The position numbers and the translations under genes were made by a program. A DNA stretch of 5,848 nt, from assembly GCA_019234745.1 (NCBI GenBank), contig JAFAKZ010000588.1, positions 1-5,848 on the forward strand, in the 5' to 3' direction. Below are positions 5,531 to 5,848 of the stretch, in pieces. Origin of the DNA: Burkholderiales bacterium. GTDB lineage: Bacteria > Pseudomonadota > Gammaproteobacteria > Burkholderiales > Chitinimonadaceae. The notes under the pieces are model-generated. The model saw only the letters and a program-made list of their open reading frames with translations. It searched no databases and had not been told where the DNA came from. How positions within the stretch are numbered: position 1 is the first letter of the stretch; each line of letters begins with the position of its first letter.

Positions 5531-5848
5531 ATGTCACAACAAGATGCACAAGCGAACGCAGCATTTGTACCGCTTAGCTGTGAGGGTTGCCGAAATCCAG
5601 CCTTACTGCCGTTTGAATTCACGATGGCATTCCAACCCATCCTAGACGTGAGCAATGGCCGGCCGGTAGCTTACGAAGCCCTGGTTAGAGGGGTGCAGGG
5701 CGAGTCCGCTGCAACGATACTGTCAAAGGTGGACGATGGAAGCCGCTACCGGTTCGACCAAGCCTGCCGCGTCCGGGCCATCGAGCTCGCTTCGCGACTT
5801 GGGCTGACACAAATCCCAGACTGCAAGTTGAGTATCAATTTCTTGCCC
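5531..5848 (+). CDS. EAL-domain protein, c-di-GMP phosphodiesterase-like (3' end outside window)
   Basis: The frame is open from the ATG at 5531 to the window edge (106 residues), so less than half of an EAL domain of about 240 residues is seen. A strong GGAGGGG at 5521-5527 marks the start. After a short N-terminus with a CEGC pair (Cys17, Cys20), the domain begins at FTMAFQPILDVSNGR (30-44) and runs into YEALVRG (48-54). Glu49 is the metal-binding Glu of the EAL motif, and Asn103 in LSINFLP is the next conserved metal ligand, so the visible half looks catalytically intact. This FTMAFQPI class resembles stand-alone EAL proteins and the EAL half of BLUF light sensors, but no BLUF domain precedes it here. 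It would hydrolyse cyclic di-GMP or act as a non-catalytic c-di-GMP-responsive regulator. It lies 23 bases after the renalase-like gene on the same strand, so co-transcription is likely. Confidence 0.9.
   Translation, partial: MSQQDAQANAAFVPLSCEGCRNPALLPFEFTMAFQPILDVSNGRPVAYEALVRGVQGESAATILSKVDDGSRYRFDQACRVRAIELASRLGLTQIPDCKLSINFLP

Overview
The window is GC-rich, densely coding proteobacterial DNA, probably gamma- or betaproteobacterial. I infer this from the codon use, the class of EAL protein at the right end, and the gene set. It contains no rRNA, tRNA, CRISPR array or mobile element. Eight protein genes are supported, two of them cut by the window edges. They form two divergent transcription units around a short control region at about 1390-1497.

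Leftward (minus strand): from the control region, a short-chain dehydrogenase/reductase (SDR; 1389 to 640). A 235-base non-coding gap holding two possible stem-loop elements follows, then a DUF3833 lipoprotein (404 to beyond base 1). Rightward (plus strand), closely packed: a secreted chalcone-isomerase-like protein (1498-2025), a CFA-synthase-like SAM methyltransferase (2029-3087), a DUF2878 membrane protein (3099-3611), a DUF1295 membrane protein of the steroid-5-alpha-reductase type (3617-4417), a renalase-like FAD oxidoreductase (4470-5507), and the start of an EAL-domain protein (5531 to beyond 5848).

The core set (SDR, DUF3833, chalcone-isomerase-like, CFA-like, DUF2878, DUF1295, flavoprotein) resembles a recurrent proteobacterial lipid-modification cluster. 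In other bacteria that cluster is often linked to photooxidative stress (photolyase, ECF sigma/ChrR or MerR light regulators) and to methylated or furan fatty acids. I infer that the methyltransferase alkylates an unsaturated membrane acyl chain, that the SDR, DUF1295 protein and flavoprotein carry out redox steps, and that the two exported proteins act in the periplasm or outer membrane. The product is not known from this sequence. The usual COG2907 amine-oxidase-like protein, DUF1365, photolyase and regulator are not in the window.

Points most worth a second look: the SDR has Ile where the catalytic Tyr should be; the methyltransferase has its active-site Cys moved by one residue; two palindromic boxes exactly 20 bp apart overlap a good sigma70-type promoter; a renalase-like enzyme occupies a lipid operon; and a c-di-GMP EAL protein lies 23 bases behind it.
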